Assembly: GCA_009667805.1 (NCBI GenBank)
Contig: CM019070.1
Coordinates: forward strand, 60,640,735-60,704,734
Origin: Leptobrachium leishanense
Taxonomy: Eukaryota; Chordata; Amphibia; Anura; Megophryidae
DNA: 64,000 bases
Direction of reading: 5' to 3'
Under the pieces are notes generated by a model. The model saw only the letters and a program-made list of their open reading frames with translations, made no database searches and was not told where the DNA came from. Positions 1 to 12,400 of this stretch are shown here, piece after piece (the first letter of the stretch is position 1; each line of letters opens with the position of its first letter). A program made the translations under genes and the position numbers.

Positions 1-1156
1 TACCACGCGTAAAAAAGTCGTGCAAAAGAGCGCACGCATTAACACTGCGCGCAAAAATTGGTTGGTGGACTGTTTTTTTCACGCGATTCAGCCAATCTGA
101 ATTACGAACCACAATTGTCTCCCGTTAAGTTTTTGCGCTATCAAAATCAATCTGAGTATATATATGCTGCAGCAATGCTAAAAACACGCACAACTTCTCC
201 TATTTATTGTTTGGGTATGCGTAGAATGTGTAACTATACGTTGCTGTATTTTTTTTTTCGTGCTGGTGTATTTGGTTTCGGGCAGAACGTTCAGATTTGC
301 AGTTACCACCAGCTTTTCAAAGACGTTAAAATTATGCGCGCAAAAGTTGTCTGTTAAATTTTGCACTAAGATTGTAATACCTTGCACGCACCAGTGCACA
401 AACGCATTTGCGCTCACAATGTTAAGTATAGGATGCGCAAAGAGACCTTACACTCGCAAAGGGTTCATGCAGGTTCGCCCGCGTTAGACGTTAACGCACA
501 TTGTTTGCCCGGACATTGTAATATGACGTCCTGCGCAAAGGATTTTGTCCATCGCGATAATGCGTGTTTGCACACACTTTAACGTTTGTGCGAACAATGT
601 AATAGTGCCCACTATGAGCACAAATGTGCGCACAGCAAGGTGGCCACTCCATTTTGCCTGCATGGCCCCAGTCTTATTCAATCAAGTGGTTTGATTTATT
701 TTATATCCTCCTGATCTGTAATAGAACAGTTATTGATTAACAAACTCCATTATATTCACATTCAGTAACTGGCTTATTAAATTGATACAAACAAGTGTGT
801 TCTGGCTTTCAGGTTTACTGCCTTTCATTCCACAGAAAAGATCTAATATAGTTTGACAGCTTTGAAGAAACGAAAATATTCCCTTGGATAGATTTTACAG
901 ACTTTAAGAAGTGGCTGAATTTCTACTGCAGATGTAAGTTTCTCATTCATATTAGTCAGCTTTATTATTCACTAAAATGAGTATTATTATTAATATTAAT
1001 CAAAACTTTATCCAAGCGATCATCGTCACACTTGTTGGAATACTATCTTGGAATACTTGTTGAATGCGCCTTTCATAATTTCTTCCATTTGAAGGAAAGG
1101 CGTTGATCTACACCTTTCATGACCGTGTGAACATGGCAGATCACCTGCAGGAACCT
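1..1156. other. no gene seen; GC-motif-rich repeat debris
   Basis: Bases 1-660 are unusually rich in GCGCA/TGCGC-type words and alternate purine-pyrimidine stretches, which resembles the interior of an old MITE. The remaining part is ordinary AT-rich sequence. No coding exon or RNA gene was recognised. Confidence 0.5.
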
Positions 1157-1807
1157 TCTTTAACCTCTTTCTTAACCTTTATCTGCTTTATTGCAGAGTG
1201 TGACTCGGGGTTAAATTTCACTATCGTGAACGGTAACCCCGAGCCACGCTCGGGCTGGATGCATACTCACCTCCTCCTGGCTCCCTCGCTGTCCCCGCAG
1301 TGTGATCGCTGCGAGCTTCTTCCTGGTAAGGCTCCCTGCGAGTCACACAATGCAGGGGGCGGGACCAGCAGCAAACTTAGAAAAAAATAATTTTACACTG
1401 TATAATCCAAAGTGCATTGTTTATGAACGGCCACTAGGTGGCACTACAGGATAAGAAACAGACCATACATCGTCTCACCCTTGTTTTCAGACAGATTTCA
1501 GTGTTTTTTGTTGTATTTTATTGAATATCATTTATTTGCATTATTTTGGATAATTATTTTTGGGATAATAAATTATTATGTCGTGTTTCAAACTTTATCG
1601 GACTCGGTGTATTTACTATTATTTTTTAAATTAATTAATTTATTTATAAAGGATTTTACCAGTAAGGACTCTTGCTTGCACGGATTTCAGTGCGTGTTTC
1701 CTAATTATTACAAGCTAACTATGTACAAAAACACATTTCCTTTAAAAAAAAATAATTGAGCTTTTAGACACGAAATTTTGAAAAAATTAGACCGCCAAGG
1801 AGGTTAA
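1157..1807. mobile_element. piggyBac-like MITE with GC-rich hairpin
   Basis: Left end TTAACCTCTTTC and right end GCCAAGGAGGTTAA are inverted and each carries the TTAA expected of piggyBac insertion. Inside, around 1195-1255, is an inverted GC-rich segment (ACTCGGGGTTA ... TAACCCCGAG) typical of amphibian elements of this kind. No transposase is present. The boundary on the left is less certain than on the right. Confidence 0.5.
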
Positions 1808-2187
1808 TGACGAATATTGTTTGGCAACATTGGCTGTTTTTATGTTACAAAATCAATTGGTCGTGGCAATATACATCTCACTGTTACTATGTGAGATCGA
1901 TAGAGTAATTATAGCTGGGGGTGCATTTTTCTTCATTTTTAGCATACCATGATACGGCAGCTATTCCTACATACTTAGCCAAAATAAATTACTATCTCTT
2001 TCACTACCATGTATATTTGTTGAAAGAAATAGTATTTAGCATATATTAGAAACATGGGAGTTAACACATAAACAATAGCAACAGATGACCATACTATCAA
2101 ATCCTTTGAATACGTTTGTTTTGCCTTTTGATCAATTGAGTTAAAGTTACAATAAGATAAAAAGAACAAGGAAACTGATACAGTCAA

Positions 2188-3034
2188 GGTTATTCAAAGA
2201 GAATTGAAAAGCCACCGCATGTTAGGTGACTTTTCGTTCTCTTCAATTCGGTGCAATTTGGCGATCCCATTTCGGCGACCCTGCGGTGTATTCAGCAAGC
2301 ACCACAGAGCCGTCGTAGTGCAGGGAAAAGCTGCCGCAAACCTGCCGAACACTCACCGCAAAACCTGGCGGATGCACACCAAAACCTGCAAAAACATCTG
2401 GATTAACCCTGCCGAACACGGAGAAACCTGAGCAGGAGCCGATCAGAGCGCAGAGCAGCCGCCGGAAAAACCAGACGAATGGAGTGAAAAAAAAAAACAG
2501 TACACTTGAATGTTTGAAAAGTGAAACGCTGTTTGCAAAGAAACTATTGAACGAAAATGTCTGAAATTGACATATATGATCCAATGAATGGTAATAACAA
2601 GGGCTGTTACAAAATAAGGAGAAAAAATGTTTGCAAAAAAACCCCCAAAAATGCCTAAAAGATTCTAAAAATAAAGAGACTTTTTACTGCAGAATATCAT
2701 TATAAATGGTTTATTAGATATTGTATTAAAACGGGAACATTTTTAACATTGAAGCCTATGGGATTCGCCTGAATAAACCTGTCGAATGAAACCACCGAAT
2801 GGCAGGGCATTTCGTCAGCTTTTCACTGCTGGTTGGTGTTCTCTGAATAGATAAAGCATTGCTTCTCTATGGGGATTTCACTGCCCTCGAAAAGGCACCG
2901 TATGTGCAGGCAATTCGTCAACATTTGGCGAACTGCCTGCTCTCTGAATAGCTGAATGGCCAGGAAAGGTAACCGTATGCTGAATTTCAGCTTTCGGTTA
3001 CCTTTCGGCCTCAACTTGGAGCTCTTTGAATAAC
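2188..3034. mobile_element. MITE, GGTTATTCA family (847 bp copy)
   Basis: Terminal inverted repeats GGTTATTCAAAGAG at 2188 and CTCTTTGAATAACC at 3034. The interior includes the family words ACCCTGCGGTG and AATAAACCTGTCGAATG that recur near 24240, 27160 and 27600. No coding capacity. It lies upstream of FMO-A exon 2. Confidence 0.65.
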
Positions 3035-3339
3035 CCTGAGTATCTTTTTCCTGAGCACATATACTCAATACTATTTATAGGTCTTGTGGCAATAATAGCA
3101 CAAGTAAGGCTAACAAAGCATACCCGGATCAAGACACCAATGTCTGTCATGAGCTACACCATGTGCTTCTTTTATTAGAAATGGTCTTAGTTAGCAATCT
3201 CCGTTGGCTACTGGATGGTGCATCTGGCTTACAAAGTAACTAGAAGAAATGCCAGAGGTAAGGTAGTTAACCGGGATTTTGGTGGATGAATTCAAATATT
3301 GCATTTACTTTTAATGCTTTTCTGAAATTCTAGAAGATA

Positions 3340-3471
3340 ATGACGAAACGAGTGGCAATAATTGGCGCTGGGTGCAGTGGACTGGCAGCCATAAAATGTT
3401 GCCTTGAGGAAGATTTGGAACCTACATGTTTTGAAAAGAGTGACGATATTGGTGGACTCTGGCGGTATACT
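3340..3471 (+). CDS. FMO-A coding exon 2 (start exon)
   Basis: Residues 1-44. Contains the start codon and the FAD dinucleotide-binding motif GAGCSG, followed by the typical [15 protein letters not shown] end of this exon. The acceptor TAG is at 3331-3333 and the donor GTAAGT follows 3471. The same exon in vertebrate FMOs is also about 132 nt and begins the coding sequence. Confidence 0.93.
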
Positions 3472-6400
3472 GTAAGTATTTGCTTTTAACATAAGAACGG
3501 CAAAGCTGGCAGGAGATAAAAAATGACAGGATTAAACATTCACTATTAGTTATGCAAGGATATCTAAAGTACAATGTTTTATCTTTTTGGCTCAAAACAT
3601 AGCTGAAGTAAGAGTTTTGCATGCAGGTGGTTTATTATATGACCTTTTGTGTTCTCTAGATTTATTCTCTGAAACATGCCACTGGCAACTGCAATTCAGA
3701 TGGGGAAAATTTGATTAAAATTACTTTCATTCAGCTGCAACTTACATTAGTAACACAGAACCAGATGATTAGAACCAGATTGAAAATGATAAATACATAA
3801 ATTGATGATCAGCCCATCTATCGCTCCCTTGGTATTGAAAACGTATGGTCTTAAAATGCTGTATTAGATGGAGAGAACCAGGCATTGAAGCTATTGTTAT
3901 AAATCAGTGGTTCCCAACCCTGGTCCTCCAGTACCACTAACAGGCCAGATTTTCCAGATATCTGAACAGGTGATATGAATTGCTGCTCAGTGGTAACAGT
4001 ATTCAGTCTGCATTTCCCCAAGGTAAACCTTAAAATCGGCCCTGTTAGGGGTACTTGATGACCGGGGTTGGGAACCACTGTTAGTAAAGTACCGTAGATA
4101 CTCGAGTATAGCGCGACCCGAATATAATGTGATGGATAGAGATTTATTATGGAAATGAGGGAATACTCAAGACTCGAATATAACGCGAGGAACAACATTT
4201 TTACTGTACCGGTAAACAATTAAAATCCTTCCAGGTTCTCTTAACACAGTCAGGCTACCCCTCAGGTCAGGGTGTTCTGCTCTAGAATGATTGCAGTTGT
4301 TACTAAGTATGAAGCCACCGGCCCCTCGTCTTCTTTACTAGCAATAAGATGCCTGGCGGAGCCGAGCGAGGTGAATGACTGGCTTAAACTAAGCGTGCGC
4401 TCTGGACGTGATGGATCCCACCTCTCCCGAATCTGGGAGTTCCTGAAGTGTTTGCAATCATCAGGGAGCCCGCATTCACTTCAGTGAGACTATCAGAACT
4501 TCCGGGAGACTTGGGATCCAGAGCTGGGCAAGTTGTTGTTGTTTTTTTTCTTACACGTGATGCAGATTTCTCGAATATAACGCGACCCCTCCAATTTTAA
4601 GATAAATTTTTGTCACCAAAATCTAGCGGTATACTCGAGTATCTACAGTATTAGGTCTCCCATACATTTATAAGAAAGAAACTGCCAGAAAAATAATATG
4701 AGAGGTCAAACATTTCATCAATATTATCCCTGGATGTCTTTACAAAATTTTCATATTTCAGTAATTAGTCTCAAAGTTGAATTATGTTCAACAATGTGTC
4801 TGATTCTCATGTTTTGCCTAAACACGTGTAGCGCTCACTCCCGGAGGAGCCGCTGAAAATGAACCACGGGTCAGTCTCCCCGCACTAGGGAATAAATATA
4901 CTCAAACACAGTTGTGAGTTTTTATCATTTAAATAGTTTACTAAAATAATAAGCAGATGTTGAGACACGGTATTCACAAGTATTATTACAGTATTTTCGT
5001 ATCACGGTAAAACGCGTAGCGGAAAAGAAACGAAACACGAGGCTTCGTATTTCGGAAAATATAAAATATTCGCAACCGAACAGAAAAGAAATGCAATTTC
5101 CCGATAGTTCAGAAAAAGGGGAAGCGTAGCGAAACCCAAAACATGTAATCCCTTCGTATTGCGGTAAACGCGCAGCGGAAAAGAGAAAACTATAATTCGG
5201 AACGTATCTTTATCTTTAACCCCTGGTTCCGATTCGTAACAGAATGAGTCCCGCACAGGTTAAGTCCCGGAATGTAAAAGGTGTATATGTGTGTGTGGTA
5301 CCCGGGTACTGTTCAACTGGCCAGTGAATTTACTGAAGGAAGGTCTTCAACTAGTCAGTTGGGGCCCTGTGGACTTTAAAGAGAAAACAGCAGCATGTCC
5401 TTTAATCACAAAACGGCCTTGGAGGCCTCTCACCCATCCGATGATTGCTTTAGGCTCCGCTGACCCAGGACGTCTCTCCGCCCGATTTTGACTGGGGATA
5501 CTAGCGGCCGGATCCGTTGTCTGACTTCATGCAGCTTGTCCAGCTCACTGCCTGCTCTCCGTACCCGATCAACTCACGGCGACTCCTCACTCGAGGTCTT
5601 CGGTTCCTCCGGTCTGCAGCAATTCCTGGATTCTGGCAAGTCTCCTTCTCCTCAGGTTGAGTGATCCAATAAGGACTGACAGGTCTCACTCGGGCTCTGG
5701 CCTAGGCCCTCTCGCGATGTCTTCCGTGCGTCTGCTTTCTCTCGTCCCCTGGAGCGCTCTGGCGCGTTCTCCACGAGGTGGAGGATGTAAGTGTCCAGTC
5801 CCCACCCACTTCCTGTCTCCTTGCAAAGCATGCCGGGAAATGTAGTCCCAGTGTCCAGTGTCTCTAATCGCGACTGTCTCCATCTTGTGGCCAAAAATAG
5901 GTAATGCCACAGCAAGATTTTAACACAGCACTACACTCTCCCCCTCCTAGAACTCTTGGGTCTCTCCAAGGAGGTACAACAGTTACATTACATTTCCACA
6001 ATATTGAATACAGTTTACATAACATGCACAGGTTCAGCAGCATACATATAGTGAGTTAGGAACACTTCCTCAAGTTGACTCATATTTTGAGCTACCTCAG
6101 CTAGCATAGCAGACACTTCGGGCAACCTCTGCACTGTCGTGATGGCCTCTTCAGTGCTATGTCCTGGTGAGTCGTAGGTGAGTCATTGGGGCGGTCGAAC
6201 AGAGCGTTTTGGTTCTGGCTTAATCAGTTCCTCTTCAGGTGGAAGTACTATAGGGGTTGGCTCAGTCCTTCTCTCTATCACTGGAACAGATGTTTCTTCA
6301 GAGTATGATCCCTCCAGCGAAGGCATAGAACTATAATCGCCTGAATAAGCTTCAACTTCCGGAGCTACCGGGATCCCAACAGCCTCAGGGACTTCCAGCT

Positions 6401-9400
6401 GAAATTCAGGAGCTTCAAGGACTTCAGCAGTCTCAGGGACTTCTAGCAGAAATTCAGGAGCTTCAGGCCTCAAGTTACTCTCCCACCGCTCAGGAACAAT
6501 GACAACCTCCTCAGGTTCCGGTGAGCGCATCCAGTCTAGACAATAACTCTCTTCTTCACTGTCTCTTTCGCTCTCTTCAGCAACCCGAGTCTGTTGAGAC
6601 CGAGTAACAGGGGGCAAACGTGGAACAGGCGGATCCGGTGGAGGCAGTTCGCCCCCAACTGGCATCCTCACAGCCTCTCTCAAAGGTAACAAATGATTCC
6701 GGTGCCAGTTCTTGAGAGGCCCAGCCTTTCCATCCGGGCGAATCTGATACACCGGCAGACCCGGCAGTTGTTTGCAGACAATGTAAACCTGGGACTCCAC
6801 CTATCCGCCAACTTGTGTCTCGCAGCAGCACCCAAGTTCTTCAATAGAACCCTATCACCGGGTTGTAGATCTTGAATTCGAACTTTCAGGTCATAGTTCC
6901 TTTTGTTTCTTTGCTCCCTGTTTCCTGAGGTCAAACGGCCTGTTCAAACGCAGAAGCCAGATTCTTTCGAAGTCTATCCACGTAGTTTCTATGGGAAGCT
7001 ACTGATGTCTGGTCTAGGGATAACCCAAATGCCAAATCAACCGGCAGTCGAGCCTCCCTTCCGAACATAAGACGGTACGGTGAGTATCCAGTTGCATCGC
7101 TCTCCGTACTGTTATATGCATGCACCAGAGTAGCTATGTGACGACTCAAACTCTGCTTCTCCACATTCGACAAGGTCCCAGCATGTTTAGCAGTGTGCGA
7201 TTAAACCTTTCAGGCTGAGCATCACCTTGAGGGTGATATGGTGTGGTTCGGGTCTATTGGATTCCCAACAGCTCTAACAACTGCCCCACCAGTCTGCTTT
7301 CAAAGTCTCTACCCTGATCAGAGTGTATCCTCCTTGGCAGTCCGTAGTGAACAAAGAACTTTTCCATCAACACCTTGGCTACAGTCGGAGCGCGTTGATT
7401 TTTTGTGGAAAAAGCTTGGGCGTAACGGGTGAAATGATCAGTCACTATTAGAATGTTCCCTTGCCCACTAGCATCTGGCTCGAAGCACAAGAAGTCAATG
7501 CACACCAAATCCATGGGTCCCTGGCTCTGCAGATGGCTCATTGGAGCAGTTCGGGTCGGTAGAGTCTTCCTCTGAATACACCTTAGACAGGAGTGACGAT
7601 AGCTTTCCACTTCAGCTCTCATGTAAGGCCAATAGAACCTATCTCGCACCAGCTTAAAAGTTCTTTCAGCACCCAAATGTCCATGCTCATCATGTAGTGA
7701 TCGCAACACACTCTCCCTATGTTTAGTAGGGAGGAATAACTGTTGAATCTCTTCAGCGCTAGTTGAGGGGCCCCTTCGGTAGACCACCCCATCCAACATC
7801 TTTAACCGCTCCCACTCTTTGTAGACCACTCTGGCTCCACTCGGAGAGTTGGTTAACAAAATCTCTCGCTGGTTGGCAGACAGGGCCTTTATGGTCAAGG
7901 CAATTAAAGGGTCTCTGGCCTGATCTGCTTTCAGGTCCTGTCTCGAAAAGGTAGGTAAACTTTCATCCCTTAACTGCGTAGGGTTACAGTAGAACTCAGG
8001 AACAGCCGCAGCCATAACTCCTATGGCCTCCGCTTCAATCCCTCCTTTGACCCGGCGCTCTGTTCCTTGACACAAAGCTTGCACCCCGTCTGGAGTCAAC
8101 TGAGTCTATTCTGTAGTGTAGGGTCTTCTCGACAACGCATCAGCATCTCGATTATTCACCCCAGGGCGATACTTCAGGCTGAACCGAAACCCTGACAGAG
8201 CGGCCAACCACCGATGTCCCGTTGCGTCCAGTTTTGCGTTAGTAAGGATGTAGGTAAGAGGATTATTGTCCATCTTGATCACAAACTTGGCTCCATACAG
8301 ATAGTCTTTTAACTTGTCTACCACTGCCCACTTTAAGGCTAAGAATTCCAACTTGTGGGTAGGGTAGTTCTTCTCTGAAGGCGTAAGGCTCCGGCTCACG
8401 TACGCTACAGGCCTCAGCAATCCACCATACTCCTGATACAGGACTCCTCCCAGACCTTCTCGGCTGGCATCCACATGTAGCTCATACGGCTTGTGAGGGT
8501 CCGCATAGGCCAAAACAGGAGCTCGGGTTAGACTCTCTTTCAGTTTCACGAAAGCTCCTTCACATTGACTGGTCCATTCACCTTGTATAGACTCTCGAGC
8601 TTTCCTTGGCCCTGGAGCTGACGGGTTTTTATCAAAGACCTTGCAGCCTTCTTCTGTGGTTTCCTTCTGCAGGAGTTTGTTCAGTGGTTGAGCTATTTTC
8701 GCGAATCCTCCCACAAATCTTCGATAGTATGAACAGAATCCCAAGAAAGATCTACGCTCGGTGACGTTTCGGGGTCAAGGCCAAGAAGCTACGGCCCCCA
8801 ACTTCCGAGGGTCTGTTGAAACACCTTCTGCTGAGACCACATGTCCCAGTTACGTAACAGACGGTAGACAGAATTGGCATTTCTCCAGAGACAGTTTCAG
8901 CCCCTCTTCATGGAGCCTCTTCAGGACCTTCTCCAAACGTTGCTCATGTTCTTCCAGAGTCTTCCCAAACACAATTATGTCATCCAGGTACACCAATACT
9001 TCGATTAGATTCATATCCCCGACTGTCTTCTCCATCAACCGTTGGAACGTGGCTGGAGCCCCCGTAAGGCCTTGATGCATCCTGTTGAATTCAAAGAACC
9101 CCAGTGGACAGACAAACACAGTTTTCTCCTTGTCTTCAGGATGCATGGGTATCTGGTGATATCCGCTTCGCAGGTCTAGTACACTAAACCGCTTTGCTCC
9201 AGACAAACACTGTAGGGCATCTTCTATCCGAGGCGTGGCATATTGATCGGGGATGGTTCTCCGGTTCAACGTGCGGTAGTCTATGCATAGACGGACAGAA
9301 CCATTTTTCTTCCGGACCAACACTATGGGAGATGCGTATGGACTCCTGGACCTTGAATCACCTTGGTTCTTTGCAATTCATTCAGCTGCTCTCGCAGATC

Positions 9401-12400
9401 ATCTAAGTCTCCTAGCGGAACTCGCCTTGATCTTTCACGAAACGGCTTGTCTTCTTGTAACCGAATGCGGTGCTCAGTACTCTTAGCTAGGCCCACATCG
9501 AACTCATCTTTTGAGAACAATTCCTTCCACTTTAGGACTTGAGACTGAAGACGTTTCTTCCACTCAGGTGAAATGGGAGCGTCCTTGGGGTAGAATCTTT
9601 CATCTGGAATCTCTTTACCCACTCCCCCTCCTGAATCGGTAGAGAGGGGTGTAGCAGACTCTACTTGCCCGATAGACATTTGTGCTTTAAGGACTACTGA
9701 GAATCCGTCAACATTGCACACGCTGACCGAGACTCTTCCTCGTGTTCTCTTCAGAGCCTTGTGGAGATTATTTCAGGAATTACTTCGACTCCGGTTTCAC
9801 TCCCATGATCCCAGCACCACATAGGGACCTGGTTGCGACCCGTTCAACTTGACTGAAGCCCGGAAACTCGCTACTTCTCCTGCTTGCAGAACCTTCTCTG
9901 TTCCACCCAGTCTCCACAGTCTTCCCACCTGGCAGGTGCCTTTCGTTCTTCGACCATCCTCTGATAGACCGGACGTAACATTGGGTGTACTCCTTGAGTT
10001 GAACCTTCTTCCAATACACATAGGTGTCAGGAGACGCCGCACTAGGTCAGTATTCGTCCCCACTATCAGGGAGCTTCTGTTCGCACCTGAGGGTCGAGGA
10101 CACACAATGGCCAACGCATCACAACCCCCAGACTGCCGATGACTTCAGATCCGATCTCCAACTTCACTTGCAGGTAACCGTCATAACGGAGTTTCTCAGT
10201 GCCGATACCCCATATTTCCAAATCCTTCAATTCTTGCAGAGGAATGTGCTTTAAGTGTTTCTCGTAGAAGTCTCTGTAGATCAATGTCACTTGAGCCCCT
10301 GAATCTAACAGGGCTTTAGTGTAGACTCCTTCCACTTGGATTGGCACAATAGGAGAAGGACCTATCAGTTGGTCAGGAAACTTGGCGGCGGTATCCGGAT
10401 GCTTAGACCCAGTTTGCTGTACCCTGGCCTTTTTCTTGGCCCGTGTAGGCTTTGGGTGTGCATTGCTTCCCCATGACGTAGACCCGGATGCTAAGGGAGT
10501 GACTCTTTCAGTCCTGGCAGGCTCAGCAGTTGGCTTGGTTTTGGGCCCTCTCGTCCTCTTAGTCTTGGCTTGGTTTTTGTAGCGGGGTTCAACCTTCGGG
10601 CACCTAAGTTGCTCCTTCACTTGTGCCCTCGGGCGTTTCCCGCCGGTGAGGTAGATAACAGTCCTTCTAGGGCTTCCAACAGTCCCTCGACTCTATCCTT
10701 CTTAGGCTTTCGGCCTTTGCACTGTGCGCGGAAATGGCCCATTTCTCCACACCCGAAACATCTCTTCTTTGAGAGCGGAGACGTAGTTGCTTGTTGAGAT
10801 TTGGTTAAAGGACCCGGATCCGACGCCACAGCAACTCCCGTCGTCTGCATACCTGTGAGGAATTTCTGCATTTCTGCCTGCATCTCTGTCACCTTCATCA
10901 ATACCCGGCACAGTTCCGCATGCGCTTGCTGCAATTCAGCTTGAGCTTCCTGAACTTTCTTGACGGTTTTGGACAATTCACCCCGTTCAGGGAGGTTCGA
11001 TTCTTTGGCAGCCCTCTCCGTAGATTTAAAAACTAGGTGTTCTTGTTCGTCCTCGTCAGATCCATAAGTATCTAGAGAGTCGCTTTCAGGCTGCAGACCG
11101 TCGTTATGTCTCACAGGTTGTGCATAAGCCCTTTCCCCCCGCCTGAAGGATTTCTCTTCCAGTAAAGCCTCTTCCTCTCGTACAACTCGGATCAGTTCCA
11201 GGTACTTCAACTCTTGGTTACCTGCTCTGCTTCTCAGCTGCATCATTACTGGATCTAGAGGTTGAGAGCCCCTCAGGATCTGTTTTATTCGGATCTTATC
11301 TACTTCGGCCGGGTCGGCCCCTTTCTTCAGGAGTATCTGGTGTAGAATCTTATCTAGGCGCCTCATGTACTCGGTCATCCTTTCACCTCTTCTCTGATAG
11401 GTGTGTTCGTACTGATATACCAGTTCGGCCGCCTTTTCAGTTCGTCCAAAAACTTCTTCAAGAACGTTTAAGTAATCTAAAGCAGTACAATCTTTTCTAT
11501 TCAGTTTTAGGTTTCTCACCGATTCCAACGCAGGTCCCTTTAAGCTCTCGGTGATCCTTTGCTTTTTCTGGGCCTCAGGGACATCCCACTCATCCAGGGC
11601 CTGCATCGCCTGTTCCACCCATTCTTCAAAGGTTTCTTCTCCCGCCGGAGTTGGTACGTTTCCTGTAAAATTTCTTAACCGTCGATAACCGAAGTTAGTG
11701 TGAGGAGGGCTTGTTTTTCTGACATTTAGCCAGTAGATCTCCAATAGCCACGATAAATTCAGGCCCGATCATGGCCAACGGACTAGGCGCGGGAACACTT
11801 GCGGATTCACCACGTGGCGCACTTGGCTGAATTAGTTGGACTTCCACCTCTTCTGCCAGTTTCACGCTCGTGCCCTGAAAACATGGCGGAACACCCTTTC
11901 TCCATTCGAGAAGAACATACATGTGAGAAGTATCTGGGTTTTTTTCAATGTCCAGTATTAACCCCCGATGATCTGGTGCTAGCGTGGCCACGGCCTGGCG
12001 AATCTGATCTTCAGCCAAGTGTCTGCGGGAATATCCATGACTATACAACATTCTAACTGGCTACTGTGCTCCCCACACCACTCGGCAACAGTGTCTGGAT
12101 CCATATTTAACCCTTTAGATGCGGTTTTTCCAGAGACTGGATCCCGGAAACGAGCCCCCACGTGTAGCGCTCACTCCCGGAGGAGCCGCTGAAAATGAAC
12201 CACAGGTCAGTCTCCCCGCACTAGGGAATAAATATACTCCAACACAGTTGTGAGTTTTTATCATTTAAATAGTTTACTAAAATAATAAGCAGATGTTGAG
12301 ACACGGTATTCACAAGTATTATTACAGTATTTTCGTATCACGGTAAAACGCGTAGCGGAAAAGAAACGAAACACGAGGCTTCGTATTTCGGAAAATATTA

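Noticed and set aside
260..681. Overlapping small open frames near the left edge
   Set aside because: All are short, overlap one another on both strands and have no recognisable domain; the base composition is that of a repeat.
9849..10582. Plus-strand open frames across the gypsy element
   Set aside because: They are antisense shadows of gag and pol; they lack conserved motifs.
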